DNA of 64,000 nucleotides, taken from NCBI RefSeq assembly GCF_048771995.1, contig NC_133064.1, forward strand, positions 30,359,001 through 30,423,000. The letters are read 5' to 3'. The notes below the pieces were generated by a model that saw only the letters and a program-made list of their open reading frames with translations, ran no database searches and had not been told where the DNA came from. Made by a program: the position numbers and the translations under genes. Source of the DNA: Taeniopygia guttata. Lineage: Eukaryota > Chordata > Aves > Passeriformes > Estrildidae. Below, one piece after another: positions 32,802 to 43,736 of the stretch. How positions within the stretch are numbered: the first letter of the stretch is position 1; every line of letters begins with the position of its first letter.

Positions 32802-33158
32802 TGTGGTAGGATAGGGACAGGCGGAACGGAAGATCTCGGGGTGTGACGGAAAGATAGACCCCTCCCTCTCTCTCTCCCCCACGCTATCTTTTGACCCCAG
32901 GAGCCTCAGAAGAATGCAGCCACACCTGCCCTGGTAAATTTCCACTACCCGACTAACTTCTGAGACCCCCAACCCCCCTCTGACGTAGCAAAAACCCCCA
33001 AAACTATTTAAACCCACGAGATAGGATAATAAACGCTTTTTCAACCGTCTGCCATATTGGTGTATGCGTCTGTTAATTAGCCCGAGCAGCCCGGGCGAGA
33101 CCAGGCTGCCGTGCTGCCATCTGAACCAGGTCCCTGGTTGTCCTTTATAAAGGCAACA
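32802..33158 (+). mobile_element. Solo LTR of the young-provirus family, in a kinase exon
   Basis: Exactly 357 bp, from TGTGGTAGGATAGGG to TATAAAGGCAACA, colinear with the LTRs at 20173 and 27984 but with many more differences, so an older member. The 6-bp duplication GGGAAG (32796-32801 and 33159-33164) flanks it. It interrupts the PIM-like coding block right after VMGK; the kinase reading resumes after the second GGGAAG. Confidence 0.92.
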
Positions 33159-33849
33159 GGGAAGCACCCGTTGAGGAGGGGCAAGGAGATCATCTGGGGG
33201 CAGATCTTGTTCCCACGACGGCTCTCTCAAGGTGGATCCTCATCTCTGGGCACACGGGGAATACCAGTGCTGGGAGACAGCAGCAGCTCGTGGGCATCCT
33301 GCTCTGGCAGCTGCTGAGGAGGTGGCACATGTCCTGCTCTCCTGCTCTCCTTCAAACAGAGAATCCATGGGGAAGTTTAGGCCCAGCTCTGGGCACACCC
33401 AGCATGGCCTGGGCAAGGGAACAGGGGGAACTTCTCCAACTGACTGATTTCTGGTTTCTCTCCCCAGAGTGCCAGGATGTCATTAAGAGGTGTTTGTCCA
33501 TGCAGCCCTTGGATGGGCCATCCTTAGAAGAGCTTTTCTGTGATCCTTGGGTTCAGGGTGTTCCTCTGCCCTAGAAGATGGGAGAGATCCTCATGCACGG
33601 TTGGATCCAGGGGCCTGGCAGGTTACAGCTCCACACATCTCTTGGTAATCAGTGGCAAAGCCAACCAGACAGGTTTTGTCCTGCCTGTTGCTCTGAGTAG
33701 GGGGCAGCAGAGGGGAACATGCAGCTCTTGGGCTGGAGCTGAGCTGGAGACCTGGTGTGGCAAGCACTGGGGGCCACCATCCCCCTGGTTTTGCTTGTCA
33801 TGGTTCATGAATGGCTGGGGCCCTGGGCAGAACCCTGACAGCCTGGTCT

Positions 33850-34060
33850 GGCCCCAGGGAAGAAGAAGGAGCCCCTGGAGAAGCTGTACCAGGTGGGGCT
33901 GCTGCTGCTGGGGACAGCGAGGATGATGTCAAGGATGACAACCTTGACAACCTCTTGCTCCACCTGGTCTCTGGCAGGCTGAAGATGATGGACTTGGATT
34001 CTGACACCTTCTCCAAAGCCAGGCTCCACAGGGAATTTGCAGATGAGTCCACATGCAACA
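33850..34060 (+). pseudogene. Second, degenerate PIM-like fragment
   Basis: Near 33856 a frame reads KKKEPLEKLYQVGLLLLG, like the segment that precedes the PIM glycine loop. About 50 bases on, in another frame, there is DDVKDDN and then GRLKMMDLDSDTFSKA, which lines up with the PIM catalytic loop and DFG region. The intervening kinase parts are missing. It looks like the wreck of a neighbouring tandem copy. Confidence 0.55.
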
Positions 34061-34365
34061 TCTACATCTTTATCCTTCTTGTGGCAAGGGAGTGCAACTT
34101 TCCTTTTCCCCAGGCACTACATTCCAGGCACTACATTCTCCAGAATAGCAGTGGATAATTTATCACTTCCCGAGAAATTCCTTCCTTCCTTCAAGCCTTT
34201 TGCTCACACTGCATTCCATCATGAACTGGGACCCTGCTGCTCCCTTTTGGGCAGTCCACTTCCTTGCTGCGATTCCAATTTCCTGATTGTTGTTCTGTTT
34301 ACTTATTGTTCAGTGAAACCCATCCTTCTGCCATAGCTAATTAGCCCTGAAGATCCCTATCCCCA

Positions 34366-34936
34366 TGTTATGAACGAGCACAATAGGCTTTCTAATCCAA
34401 TTAAAAAGATTTATTAATGGTAGGAAACGAAAGCAAATCAGCGCGCTGGGCAGCAGTTATTCCAACTACCGCATTTTCGTGCCCATTCCCCCCCAACTTA
34501 TTGGGTCTTCTCCTCCGGAAGTGTGACGTTCTGGTGTCTTTTCTGCGCAGGTGCACTCTGTTGCTAGGTGGTCGTTTTCTGCCTTTTGGTGGTCGTGGGA
34601 TGAAGGCCAGTAGTCTTCCTCAGGGTTGTTCCTGTGATCTGGGAATTCTCTCAAAACAAGAAATGTTATCTCTAGGCACGTTTACTCGCATTCCACAAGA
34701 TTACGGAACTGTCCTTGAAGATATTCGCTTAGGTGCTTTGATGCCTAACAACCTCCACTCCCTAAATTAGTTTTAACTCCCTAAAACAGTGTGTAACGAA
34801 GTTGTCCTTGAGAGATATTCTGGAATGCTTGGCAAAATGTGAACATGTTCAGACAAGTGAAAACTCTAAGTGAAAATTCTATTTTATAGATGTGAAAACT
34901 CTATATTATGAACAAAAAGGCCTTATTTTCCTAACA
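34366..34936 (-). repeat. 3' LTR of the gammaretroviral provirus
   Basis: Plus-strand edges TGTTATGAACGAGC and TTTTCCTAACA. TTTATT at 34410-34415 gives AATAAA on the minus strand. The purine-rich tract AAAAAGGGGGGATAT on the minus strand (34937-34951) lies next to it. Confidence 0.92.
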
Positions 34937-34954
34937 ATATCCCCCCTTTTTATT

Positions 34955-36650
34955 TTAACCCTCTTTTTGTTCACTAAAGCGCTCTAATTCCCTTTTGCTC
35001 AATTCTAAATAATCTTCAGTTTCTACTTCGCTAAGTGGCTCGTATTTTGGTTTTACCATCATTAAATGTGCAGCTTCTAATCTATTTTTCACTAGTGTAA
35101 TAAGCTTGTTAAGAATACATGGCCCAAAAGTAAGTACTAGAATTAGTAAAATTACTGGTCCTGCAAGGGTGGATAATAGAGTGGTTAGCCAGGGAGAATA
35201 GGTAAGCCAGGATTCATACCAGCTCTGCTGGGATTCTCTTTCTCTTTTTCGTTGTTCTATTTGTTTGCGTAATTCAGCCATCGTGTCTTTTACAATACCC
35301 GTGTGATCTACATAAGTGCAGCATTTTTCTTGCAAAGCAACACAAAGCCCCCCCTGCTGTAAGAATAACAAATCTAATCCCCTTCGGTTTTGGAGGACTA
35401 CCTCAGAAAGGGATTTCACTGATTTAACTAGTTCACTTATGGCTTTATCTATTCTACTCAGATCTTCATCTACAGATGTGCGCAGAGCTTTCATACCCTG
35501 GTTTTGACTCACTAAGGAGGCAACCCCTGTTCCTACTCCTGCTCCTCCTAAGCTGAGCAAAATTGCTACCGTTAGTGTTGTAAGTGGTTCCCTTTTAGCC
35601 AGGTAGTGTTCAGGGGTCATTTGATGTTCTAGTACGTATTCTTTTGGATGGTATACGATTCTGGGGATTATTAGAACTTGAATGCAGAAATCTGAATTAT
35701 TAAAGGCTTTTACCGATAGGCAGGGTGTAACTCCAAGTTGTTGACATACCCATTTAGTATTGACTGCTGGCATAAGCCAATCAGAAGGCTTGTCTGTTCT
35801 GTAAATGCTTATTGTCGTGTTGCAGAGGTGTTGCATATCTGCTGGAACCTTCCCTACACACCTTCCTTGTCCACTAACCTGGGACAGTGTAATGCCTGAA
35901 ACACTATCTCTTCCCTTTCTCCAGAGACACTCCTTTGGATTTGTACCATTTATTTCTCTTGCCTCAGATGTAATCCCAATAGCTTCATAAAAGGGTGGAT
36001 TTATCATATAGCAAAGCCAGCACCCCTTGGTTAATTTAGGATAAGTATGATTCAAAACTCCAAAAGTAGCTTGCATAATTTTCCATAAGGTTGTATACTT
36101 CTGCACTAATATCTGAGGTTCTTGATCAATTTTGTTTGATTTTATAACATTATCTCTGGTTTTATTACTCTCCTTTAAATTATTGCTTATTACTGGATTT
36201 GGGCCTATAGGACTAGGGTCATGTGGAGCTACCTCCTTTTTTATTTGTATCAGATTTCCTGGATCATGTCCTTCTATCCAATGCCTAACCCCCCATGTTT
36301 TGCCTATTAACCATCCAGAATCACTTGGTTGAGTGACATTTAGGTAAAGAAAGGTGCAGTTTCCAAGTAAGTTTTTCCCAGTCCAAGGCCACTCTCGTGG
36401 TCGTTTACACCCTGCTGGTCCATGCCCTACCTTTAAATATTTGTCTAATCCTCCACCCGGAGCCCACGCTGATGCTATTGTTTCACAACCCCAATAGGCG
36501 CAGTAATAATGTCTAGGGTAATTACAGTATTGCTTCCCTGGGTTCGAGGCAGGGCACATATAGAAGCTTGTTAAATTTAACAGCTGCCCACATTTTGAAC
36601 TTTGAGTTAAATCACAAATCCCAATCTTAAAGCTCGGTGCTCCAGGTCCC
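34955..36650 (-). pseudogene. env: Gamma-type env, N-terminally deleted
   Basis: The frame is open from the deletion junction (near 36650) to TAA just before the polypurine tract. The signal peptide and first SU residues are missing; the reading starts around an APSF motif that also occurs early in the env at 25922-27814. SU has CPASNPGKQYC, GCETI and CWLC. TM has the conserved heptad region, CX6CC and a membrane anchor near 35150. The two envs follow each other almost residue by residue in TM. There is no start codon with a leader, so no surface protein is expected from this copy. Confidence 0.88.
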
Positions 36651-38696
36651 CTCTTTTCCTTCTAATAGTTCCAAGGCTGTTAGGATAGCGTATATCTCGC
36701 AGGCCTGGGCTGACCATGTTTTGTCTAGGGCTCCAGATTCGATTACTTCTAGGTCAGGCCCCCCCACTATGGCATATCCTGATCTTCTTTGACCCTCGAC
36801 TACTCTGGATGATCCATCAACAAACAATTTCTCTCCAGTTTCTAATTGCTCTTCTTCTAGGTCAGGTCTAATTTTAGTTTGTTCTTCTATAGTGATTATG
36901 CAGTCGTGCATCAGTGATTCAGTTTCGGGCTCTCCGAAAAGGAAGGAGGCTGGATTTTGCAGAGTGGTGGTTTCTAAGGTAAAATTAGGGGTTTCTAATA
37001 AAATCCCCTCATATTTCAGGAGCCTGGCATCAGATATCCATTTATCTGCTTTCTGTTGCATCACACTCCGTATGTTATGTGGAGTTAATACTTTTAAAGT
37101 AGCATTAAAAGTGATTTTCCGTGACTCTTCTACTAGTGTTGCACACCCTGCAATTATTTGCAGACAGCTAGGCCATCCCCTACTCACGGGGTCTAGGATT
37201 TTAGATAGATAGGCAATAGGTTTCTTTTTCCCTGCCCAATCCTGAGTAAGTACCCCGTACGTTACCCCATCTGTGGTATTAACAAATAGAAAGAAGGGTC
37301 TATTTAGGTCCGGGAGGCTCAAGACTGGAGCGTGGACTAAGGTCTCTTTTAATTCTTGAAATTTAGATCTTTCTTCTTCTGTCCACTTAAGATGACCATC
37401 CTGGGTGAGTTTGTGATATAAAAATCTTGCTTTCCCACTATAGTTTTCAATCCACTGTCTACAATATCCCGTAAGTCCTAATACTTGACGAATTTGTCGT
37501 TTATTTTGTGGTAGAGGGAGAGACAGAATTGCTTGCACCCGGTCTGGGTCAATTCTCTTTTCTCCCTTTTTCAAATAATGTCCCAGGTATTTAACTTCCT
37601 CTTCTACAAATTGTAACTTCGCTTTGGAGACCTTTAACCCCTTGGATCCTAAGTAATTTAATAACTTGATACTCTCCTCCCGGACTTTGTCTTCTTCGCT
37701 CCCTGCTATTAACAAGTCATCCACATATTGAATTAGTTTCACTTCTGAGGCTGTCTTATAATCTTGTAAAACTTGTTCTAGGGCTTGCCCGAATAAATTG
37801 GGGGATTCCGTAAACCCTTGGGGTAACACAGTCCACCGAAGTTGCTGCCGCCTTCCTGTATCAGGGTCTTCCCACTCGAAGGCAAAATAATCTCGACTAG
37901 ACTCGTCTAGAGGGCAAGCCCAAAAAGCATATTTCAGATCTATGACACTATACCACTCGTTCTCAGGTCCTAGTTTGCTTAAAAGAGTATAGGGGTTTGC
38001 CACCACTGGGAACCGGGCTATGGTTCTCTTATTGATTTCCCTAAGGTCATGCACCAATTGGTAGGATCCGTCTGCCTTTTTTACTGGCAGGATCGGGGTG
38101 TTGAAAGGCGACATACATGGTTCTAGCAGTCCTTTGTTTAACAGCCTTTCAACTTCAGGTTTTAACCCTTTCCTCCCTTCTAGTGAAATTGGATACTGTT
38201 TTATTCTTACCGGGACCTCGGGATTCCTGATTTTTACTGTAAATGGGGTTATATTTAATTTGCCCACGGTTCCTGGATTATACCATACTTCAGGGTTTAT
38301 TTTCTCTTCGTCTTCTAAACGGAGGGGGCAGAGTCTAATCTTTAACTCTTTTTCTACTACTTCAATTTGAATTCCTAATTCAACAATCAAGTCTCTCCCT
38401 AACAAATTGTAGTCCGCTTCAGGAACTAATAGGAAATCACCCACCCCCATCTTAGTTCCTGATTCTACCATCACCTCTTTAATAATTTGTACTTCAAATG
38501 GTTCCCCCTTAGCCCCTATTACTGTGGCTGTCTGTTTCGATAAATTACAGCCCTGAGGCAGGAATTGAATAGTAGATCTCTCTGCCCCCGTATCGACCAA
38601 GAAATTTATTTCCTGGCTCTGGGGACCCACCTTCAATTTTATCAAGGGCTCTTTTTGATGTTTCCCGGTCCCCATAAAATAGAGCCCCTGACTCCC
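36650..38696 (-). pseudogene. pol: Gammaretroviral pro-pol, truncated in RNase H
   Basis: It follows gag in the same frame after UAG. The protease has FLVDTGAERST; reverse transcriptase has LVHDLREINKRT, LPQGFTESP and the gamma-type YVDD (IQYVDDLLIAG). RNase H begins with LFVDGSSRV and keeps the Glu region (ACEIYAILTALELLEG), then the frame runs over the junction into env sequence and stops near 36627. The rest of RNase H and all of integrase are missing. No other stops are seen within the remaining ~670 codons. Confidence 0.9.
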
Positions 38697-38699
38697 CTA
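38697..38699 (-). promoter_or_regulatory. In-frame UAG between gag and pol (readthrough site)
   Basis: The gag stop is UAG followed by GGG AGT CAG GGG, and pol continues in the same frame. This is the MLV-type arrangement, in which suppression of UAG makes Gag-Pol. The downstream pseudoknot was not folded here. Confidence 0.85.
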
Positions 38700-40116
38700 T
38701 TCGATTTTGAACTCCTCCTCGTCCTTAAGCCTCCTTCTGCACTCCTTTTTGAAATGTCCCTTCTTACCACAATAATAACACACCTTTTCTCCTACCTTTC
38801 CCTTGTCACCCTCCCTATTCCGAGTGACTCTCTTCTGTCCTTCCTCCGCTCGCCTGCTTTCCCTTACCGCAGCAACCATCATTTTCACCTGCTTCTTCTG
38901 ACTTTCATCCTCTCTTCGGACATAAACCTTCTGTGCCTCTCGCAATAATTCCTCTAAACCCCTGTCCTGCCAATCATCCATTTTCTGTATCTTTCTCCTA
39001 ATATCATCCCAGGACTTAGAGACATACTGGACTTTAAGAATTGCCTGTCCCATTGGGTCATTCGGGTTTAACCCCGAGTACAGCTGAAAACTTTTCCTTA
39101 ACCTCTCCAACCATTCAGTGGGGGTTTCATCCTTCCTTTGTCTGTCATTAAATGCTTTATTTATGTTCTGGCCCCTAGGAACGGACTGTTTTATGCCATC
39201 AATTAATATGGTCCGAAAGTCCCGCATGTTAGCTCTATGGACCGGATCCTGGTTATTCCAATTGGGATTCTCGAGAGGCCATTTGGTATCGGCCCGCTGC
39301 TGGGCATGTGCAGGTTGAGCATCCCAGACCCGCATACCAGCAGTTCTTATCATGTTCTTTTCCTCAACCGTGAATAAAATGTTAAGTATAGATTGTAATT
39401 CCTCCCAAGTGTATATATTAGGACCTAAAAATTGATCCACCCGCTCTGCCACGCCCAGGGGGTCTTCTAACAAATTTCCCATCTCCTTCTTAAAGTCTCT
39501 AACATCCCCTGAACTCAAGGGCACCGAAATGAACCCAATCCCCGGCTGTGGTCCCCCCCATGGGCATTTCCCTTAAAGGAAATAGTTTGCCTCGCGTCTT
39601 ACTTCGGGTAAGAGGACCACGCGAGCCTGAGGGTTGATCAGAGTCTGAGTCTGATTCTTCCTCATCCGATTGTGGAGGAGGAGGGGGTGCATTCGGCGCA
39701 GGGGGAATGTAAGGCGGGGGTGCAATAATTACTTCTTCCGCTCGCCCCTTCTTTTTCTTTCCCCCTGAAACCTCCGAGAGTTTAAACACGAGCACCTCCA
39801 GTTTTTCTGTCCAGACTCGGGCATAGGCACTCTCCTCAGGGTTAGGAGGTTGTTTAGTGTTTATCCAACCATTTAACAGTTGCTTTACCCAGTCTTCTGA
39901 GGACCCAAAGATGGGCCAAAAAACACCTTTAGAAATCTCTTGTCCTCCCCATACTTCTATGCAATAGTGTATCATCTTTGCTTTATCCTTCCCAGGTGCT
40001 CCTGGAAAGTGCTCCCAATTCGTCAGCATAAACCCTAAGGGACTATCCTTAGGAATTGGGGGAAGTTTTACCCCCACCGGGGAGGGGGATTTACTCTTAC
40101 TCTTCCCCTGCCCCAT
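38697..40116 (-). pseudogene. gag: Gammaretroviral Gag with one frameshift
   Basis: ATG at 40116 starts MGQGKSK, an N-myristoylation signal. Matrix leads to a PPPY late-domain motif (APPPYIPP, near 39715) and an acidic serine run. The frame breaks in the GCCGGGGA stretch near 39540; capsid continues one frame on with NWNNQDPVH, a major homology region (PTEWLERLRKSFQLYSG) and one zinc knuckle, CYYCGKKGHFKKEC (near 38775). A single G-run indel accounts for the break. Upstream 40142-40520 is the leader. Confidence 0.88.
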
Positions 40117-40520
40117 GTCCTCCGGAGTACCTTCAATCACTCACGACAGCACAATCGCTTCCCCTGGTTCGTGGCCCAGGCCCTCGCGAGCTCTGGAAAA
40201 CGCACTACTTAAGGGTCCACAATTACTTGGAGAATCCGGCTGCCGGTTCTCCTCTCATTCACACACACACTCGCCGTACTCCGGGATCCCGAACCCCGCC
40301 CGGACGGGTCCCTTTATACTTACGCGTCCTGCGTCTTCGTCCGGACTTTGTGCACAAAATTTAAGGGGTACCCTGGGCCCGCTTCCCTTTTTTTTTTTTG
40401 CTTTCGCTTTCTAGGCTTTTAGGTTCGTCGGTCGGGATGAGGGTAGAAACCCCGGTCTGAGTCCGCTCAAAGGAGCGGAATCGTGGCGCCCCTCTCAGAG
40501 AGAGGTTCCCCAGATCCGCG

Positions 40521-40538
40521 ATCCGAGTCACGGCACCA
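40521..40538 (-). other. tRNA-His primer binding site
   Basis: The minus strand reads TGGTGCCGTGACTCGGAT, complementary to the 3' end of tRNA-His, three bases inside the 5' LTR. This is the primer type that names the ERV-H group. Confidence 0.9.
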
Positions 40539-40541
40539 AAT

Positions 40542-41112
40542 TGTTATGAACGAGCACAATAGGCTTTCTAATCCAATTAAAAAGATTTATTAATGGTAGG
40601 AAACGAAAGCAAATCAGCGCGCTGGGCAGCAGTTATTCCAACTACCGCATTTTCGTGCCCATTCCCCCCCAACTTATTGGGTCTTCTCCTCCGGAAGTGT
40701 GACGTTCTGGTGTCTTTTCTGCGCAGGTGCACTCTGTTGCTAGGTGGTCGTTTTCTGCCTTTTGGTGGTCGTGGGATGAAGGCCAGTAGTCTTCCTCAAG
40801 GTTGCTCCTATGATCTGGGAATTCTCTCAAAACAAGAAATGTTATCTCTAGGCACGTTTACTCGCATTCCACAAGATTACGGAACTGTCCTTGAAGATAT
40901 TCGCTTAGGTGCTTTGATGCCTAACAACCTCCACTCCCTAAATTAGTTTTAACTCCCTAAAACAGTGTGTAACGAAGTTGTCCTTGAGAGATATTCTGGA
41001 ATGCTTGGCAAAATGTGAACATGTTCAGACAAGTGAAAACTCTAAGTGAAAATTCTATTTTATAGATGTGAAAACTCTATATTATGAACAAAAAGGCCTT
41101 ATTTTCCTAACA
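40542..41112 (-). repeat. 5' LTR of the gammaretroviral provirus
   Basis: Same length as the 3' LTR. The three differences fall together, within about 15 bases (near 40798-40810 against 34622-34634): A/G, C/T and A/G. Confidence 0.92.
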
Positions 41113-42060
41113 CCCATGTAAGGCTCTTTTCCCTTGTCTTCCTCTCTGTGGTGTAAACACTTGCGTCAAGTGATCCTGAAATTCTGCCGCAGTGTTTTGT
41201 CCAGCAAAACTCCAACCATGGGAGCCACATACTTGGATAACCAGTGAGGTAGGTGAGGGCTGTCCTGGAACATCTGTCATTCATCAGTTGTAAAAACACT
41301 GCCTTTGGTACACTCTCTGTCCATGATCTATGGTTGGGATCTCAATCCTAAGCAAATCACTCCTCTCTAATGGATCGAACCTCCTGTTCAATAGGCGGCA
41401 CTCTGAGTTAAAGACCACAGTTTCCTCTGGTCACCACCATTAAAAATACTTCTGGCCTCCAGAAGCCCTGGGCCTTTGCTTCAAATGATTCAATCAACCC
41501 CTGCCAGAGGCCCTCTCCAAACATATGCAGTTTCCAATTACCATGTAAGTCTGCTATACTTTTCCTGGAACTTTGCTATCTTGGCTGCTGTGTACCACAC
41601 TGTTTTAGTAAAACTGTGCCGACCCTGACTATCATAGAAGGTTTAATCTTTAATTTGGGGTTGTAATGTGATTTCCTCATCATCAGATGTACTGCTGCTT
41701 ATAGGGTCATTAGAGAGTGGGCTTTAGTCAAAGCAATTTTCTGTTCTGTCCACAATTTGAGTTGTTAACTTTCCTTGAAAGTTGAGTAACAAAAATATTC
41801 CCCACCAAGTTCAGCACCAGCCTGTCTGGGGAAAAAAGAGAGTTGAGGGGACCTCAAAACTGGAGGTATTCCAAACCGGGTGGGTGGGGCCTGGGCTGGG
41901 TTTTAGGGAGGATATTTGGGCTCCCTGAGGTTTGGAGGGCTCAGAGAGTACCCCAAGGATGGCAGGGATGGGCAGGTTTGAGGGGATTTGGGGTCCCAGG
42001 GTAGGTTTTGGGTTCTGAGGTTTGGGGGGGGGGGGGGTCTCTAAGGCATGAGGAAGGGAG
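41113..42060. other. No gene recognised; possible old coding remnant on the minus strand
   Basis: The minus strand of 41120-41560 gives broken stretches such as HGNWKLHMFGEGLWQGLIESFEA and an open piece at 41099-41299. These look like an eroded retroviral or host coding block, but I cannot name it. From 41810 the sequence becomes G-rich with a long G run near 42030. Confidence 0.35.
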
Positions 42061-42119
42061 GAGTTGGGGTCCCAGGGCATGATTGGGGTTGAGTGGGTCC
42101 ATTCTGGGGTCTCTCCTGC

Positions 42120-42410
42120 ACCCCCAGGTGCAGGCACAACCTGCCGGGGCAGCGCTTCCCCACTTAGCAGCGCCCCAAGTGGCAGCAGTGGTAACTGCAG
42201 CCTGGGAGGGCCCAGAACCCCCGCAGCGCCACAGCCCCCCCCCCCAAGGTGTGGCCCCCAAGCCCTGCCCCATAGAGGGGATCCCGTTGAAGCCGGACCC
42301 CCAGAGCTACGCCCATGGATGGGGGAACCTCCAGAGCCCCACCCTCACAGAGGAACTAAGTCCCACCTCCCACAGGCAGCCCTACCCACTTTCAAACCAC
42401 CTCTAAGCAC
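42120..42410 (+). other. Possible coding exon of an unknown gene
   Basis: After a CTGCACCCCCAG acceptor-like site the plus strand is open for about 95 codons with a Pro/Ala-rich start and a less biased end (KPDPQSYAHGWGNLQ). It would converge on CENPA. I do not recognise a family, and the C-rich composition alone could keep the frame open. Confidence 0.25.
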
Positions 42411-42539
42411 CACCCCTAAAGCCCTGACCTCCTGCTCAAAAAGCAAATCCCCTAAGCGCCCTCCGCCCCCCCCCCCACCACTATACATGGAACCCCTTAG
42501 GCCCCAAGACCTTCCTGGCCCCCATCCCAGGTGCCCAAA

Positions 42540-43199
42540 TGTCGGAACTCAAAATGTCCCTCAGACATTTTTAGAAGTTCCAAGCCTTAGTCAGAAGCAT
42601 TTTAGACCCTAGCAAGCAGCTGAAAACAGCTGTGATCTTAAGTTTAAACCATAAAATGAATTACCAACTTTAAAGGTAGAATAAGCAGTCACAGAGAGTT
42701 AGATAGTATAGTAAAAGTAGTCACAAATTAAAGAGTAAAATTTTTTAGTATTGTACAGGGGAGTTTTAACACCTGTACAGGGGGGTTTTACTTTGTACAG
42801 GGGGGTCAAAAGTTCTAAGATAGAGGAAAGTAAGCCTAATCCTTTTATTCCTCCTTCTTCTTCCTTACCTCCATGTTCTTAGTAATGTTAGCATTTTTCT
42901 ATTAGTTTAAGCTAAAGACACACTGTTCAACGTAGATGATAAATATTAGCACATTATTATAAATATAGTACACGTAATTTCTAATATATAATGTTTGTAC
43001 CATCCCACTGAGGGGCAGAGCCCCGCACGCTGCCCTGCAAAACAAACCTACGGCAGGGCAGCAGAACATGTTATAAATAAGCAAAAATAAACAACCTTAA
43101 AAACAGTACAAACAAACTATAGCTTCTTCTTTAGCAACAAAGCAAAAAGACAAAAACTTTCTACAATCTCAAAAGCACCAATACCCACAAATTCCAACA
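42540..43199 (+). mobile_element. Solo LTR of the ASLV-like family seen at 59366
   Basis: Starts TGTCGGAACTCAAAATGTCC, ends AATTCCAACA, and is flanked by the 6-bp duplication CCCAAA (42534-42539 and 43200-43205). It matches the reverse complement of 59366-60024 along its length (GTACAGGGGGGTTTTA repeats, ATCCCACTGAGGGGCAGAG, TTATAAATAAGCAAAAATAAACAACC). AATAAA occurs near 43089. Confidence 0.9.
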
Positions 43200-43736
43200 C
43201 CCAAACACAAAATACTCTCAGAATACCCCTCCGTGTGGGTTCTCCTCCCTTCCAGAGCTCCCCTGAGATGCCTCATCCTCAAATCCCCTTCATCCTCCCC
43301 AGCAACAGCACCTAGGGGTCACAAACATTTATTAACGTATTGGGGTGCACCTGGTGAGGGGGGTTCCAGGGGGATCATGGGTAGGGTTCCTCAATAATTT
43401 CATGGGTGCTGGACTAAGGAAAGGGACCTCCACCCTGGGATGGGTCCCTGAAAGGGTTGTTGGGGATCCTGAGGTGGGGATCCAATATGGGGGAGTCTAT
43501 GGGGTGGGTCCATATGGGGGGGTCTTGGGGAAGTGGATCCTAAATCAGATTGGGCATGTCAGGATAGGGCCCCAGCTTTGGGGGACCCCATGGGGGGGTG
43601 TCTCAGCATGATGGTACCATAGGAGGTCCCAGTAAAATTAGGGATGTGAGATTGTCAGGAGTGAGCCACAGGGTGGGGGTCCTGGGACAGGGGTCTGGGG
43701 GGTTGAGTCTGTGCAGGGGCTCAGGGGGGTCGCCAT

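Larger units (their letters stand above)
30773..33574 (+). pseudogene. PIM-like serine/threonine kinase copy, interrupted
   Basis: Exon-like blocks with fitting splice signals: 30773-30823 (VAIKRVPGNRVQHWGKL, holding the ATP-binding Lys), 31028-31391, 32692-33231 and 33468-33574 (ends TAG). The second block has HRDIKPGN (usual PIM form HRDIKPEN) and IDYG for DFG. The third has the SYRPPEW activation-segment motif. These match the PIM kinase family, which is greatly amplified in songbirds. Two lesions: an in-frame TAG at 31193-31195 and an LTR inserted in the third coding block at 32802-33158. No glycine-loop exon is seen upstream; the preceding frame is GC-rich. Another LTR lies in the second intron. 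It probably makes no full kinase. Confidence 0.85.
34366..41112 (-). mobile_element. Young gammaretroviral provirus with an internal deletion
   Basis: Two 571-bp LTRs (34366-34936 and 40542-41112) differ at three sites by my reading (0.5%). The 4-bp duplication CCCA flanks the element (34362-34365 and 41113-41116), as usual for gammaretroviruses. It has a tRNA-His primer site, gag with myristoylation signal and PPPY, an in-frame UAG between gag and pol, pol up to RNase H, then env. Integrase, the end of RNase H and the start of env are deleted, and gag has a frameshift, so it is defective despite its youth. Confidence 0.93.

Noticed and set aside
34417-34770. 117-codon frame, repeated at 40593-40946
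   Set aside because: Present twice because it lies in the two LTRs of one provirus, antisense to it; no similarity recognised.
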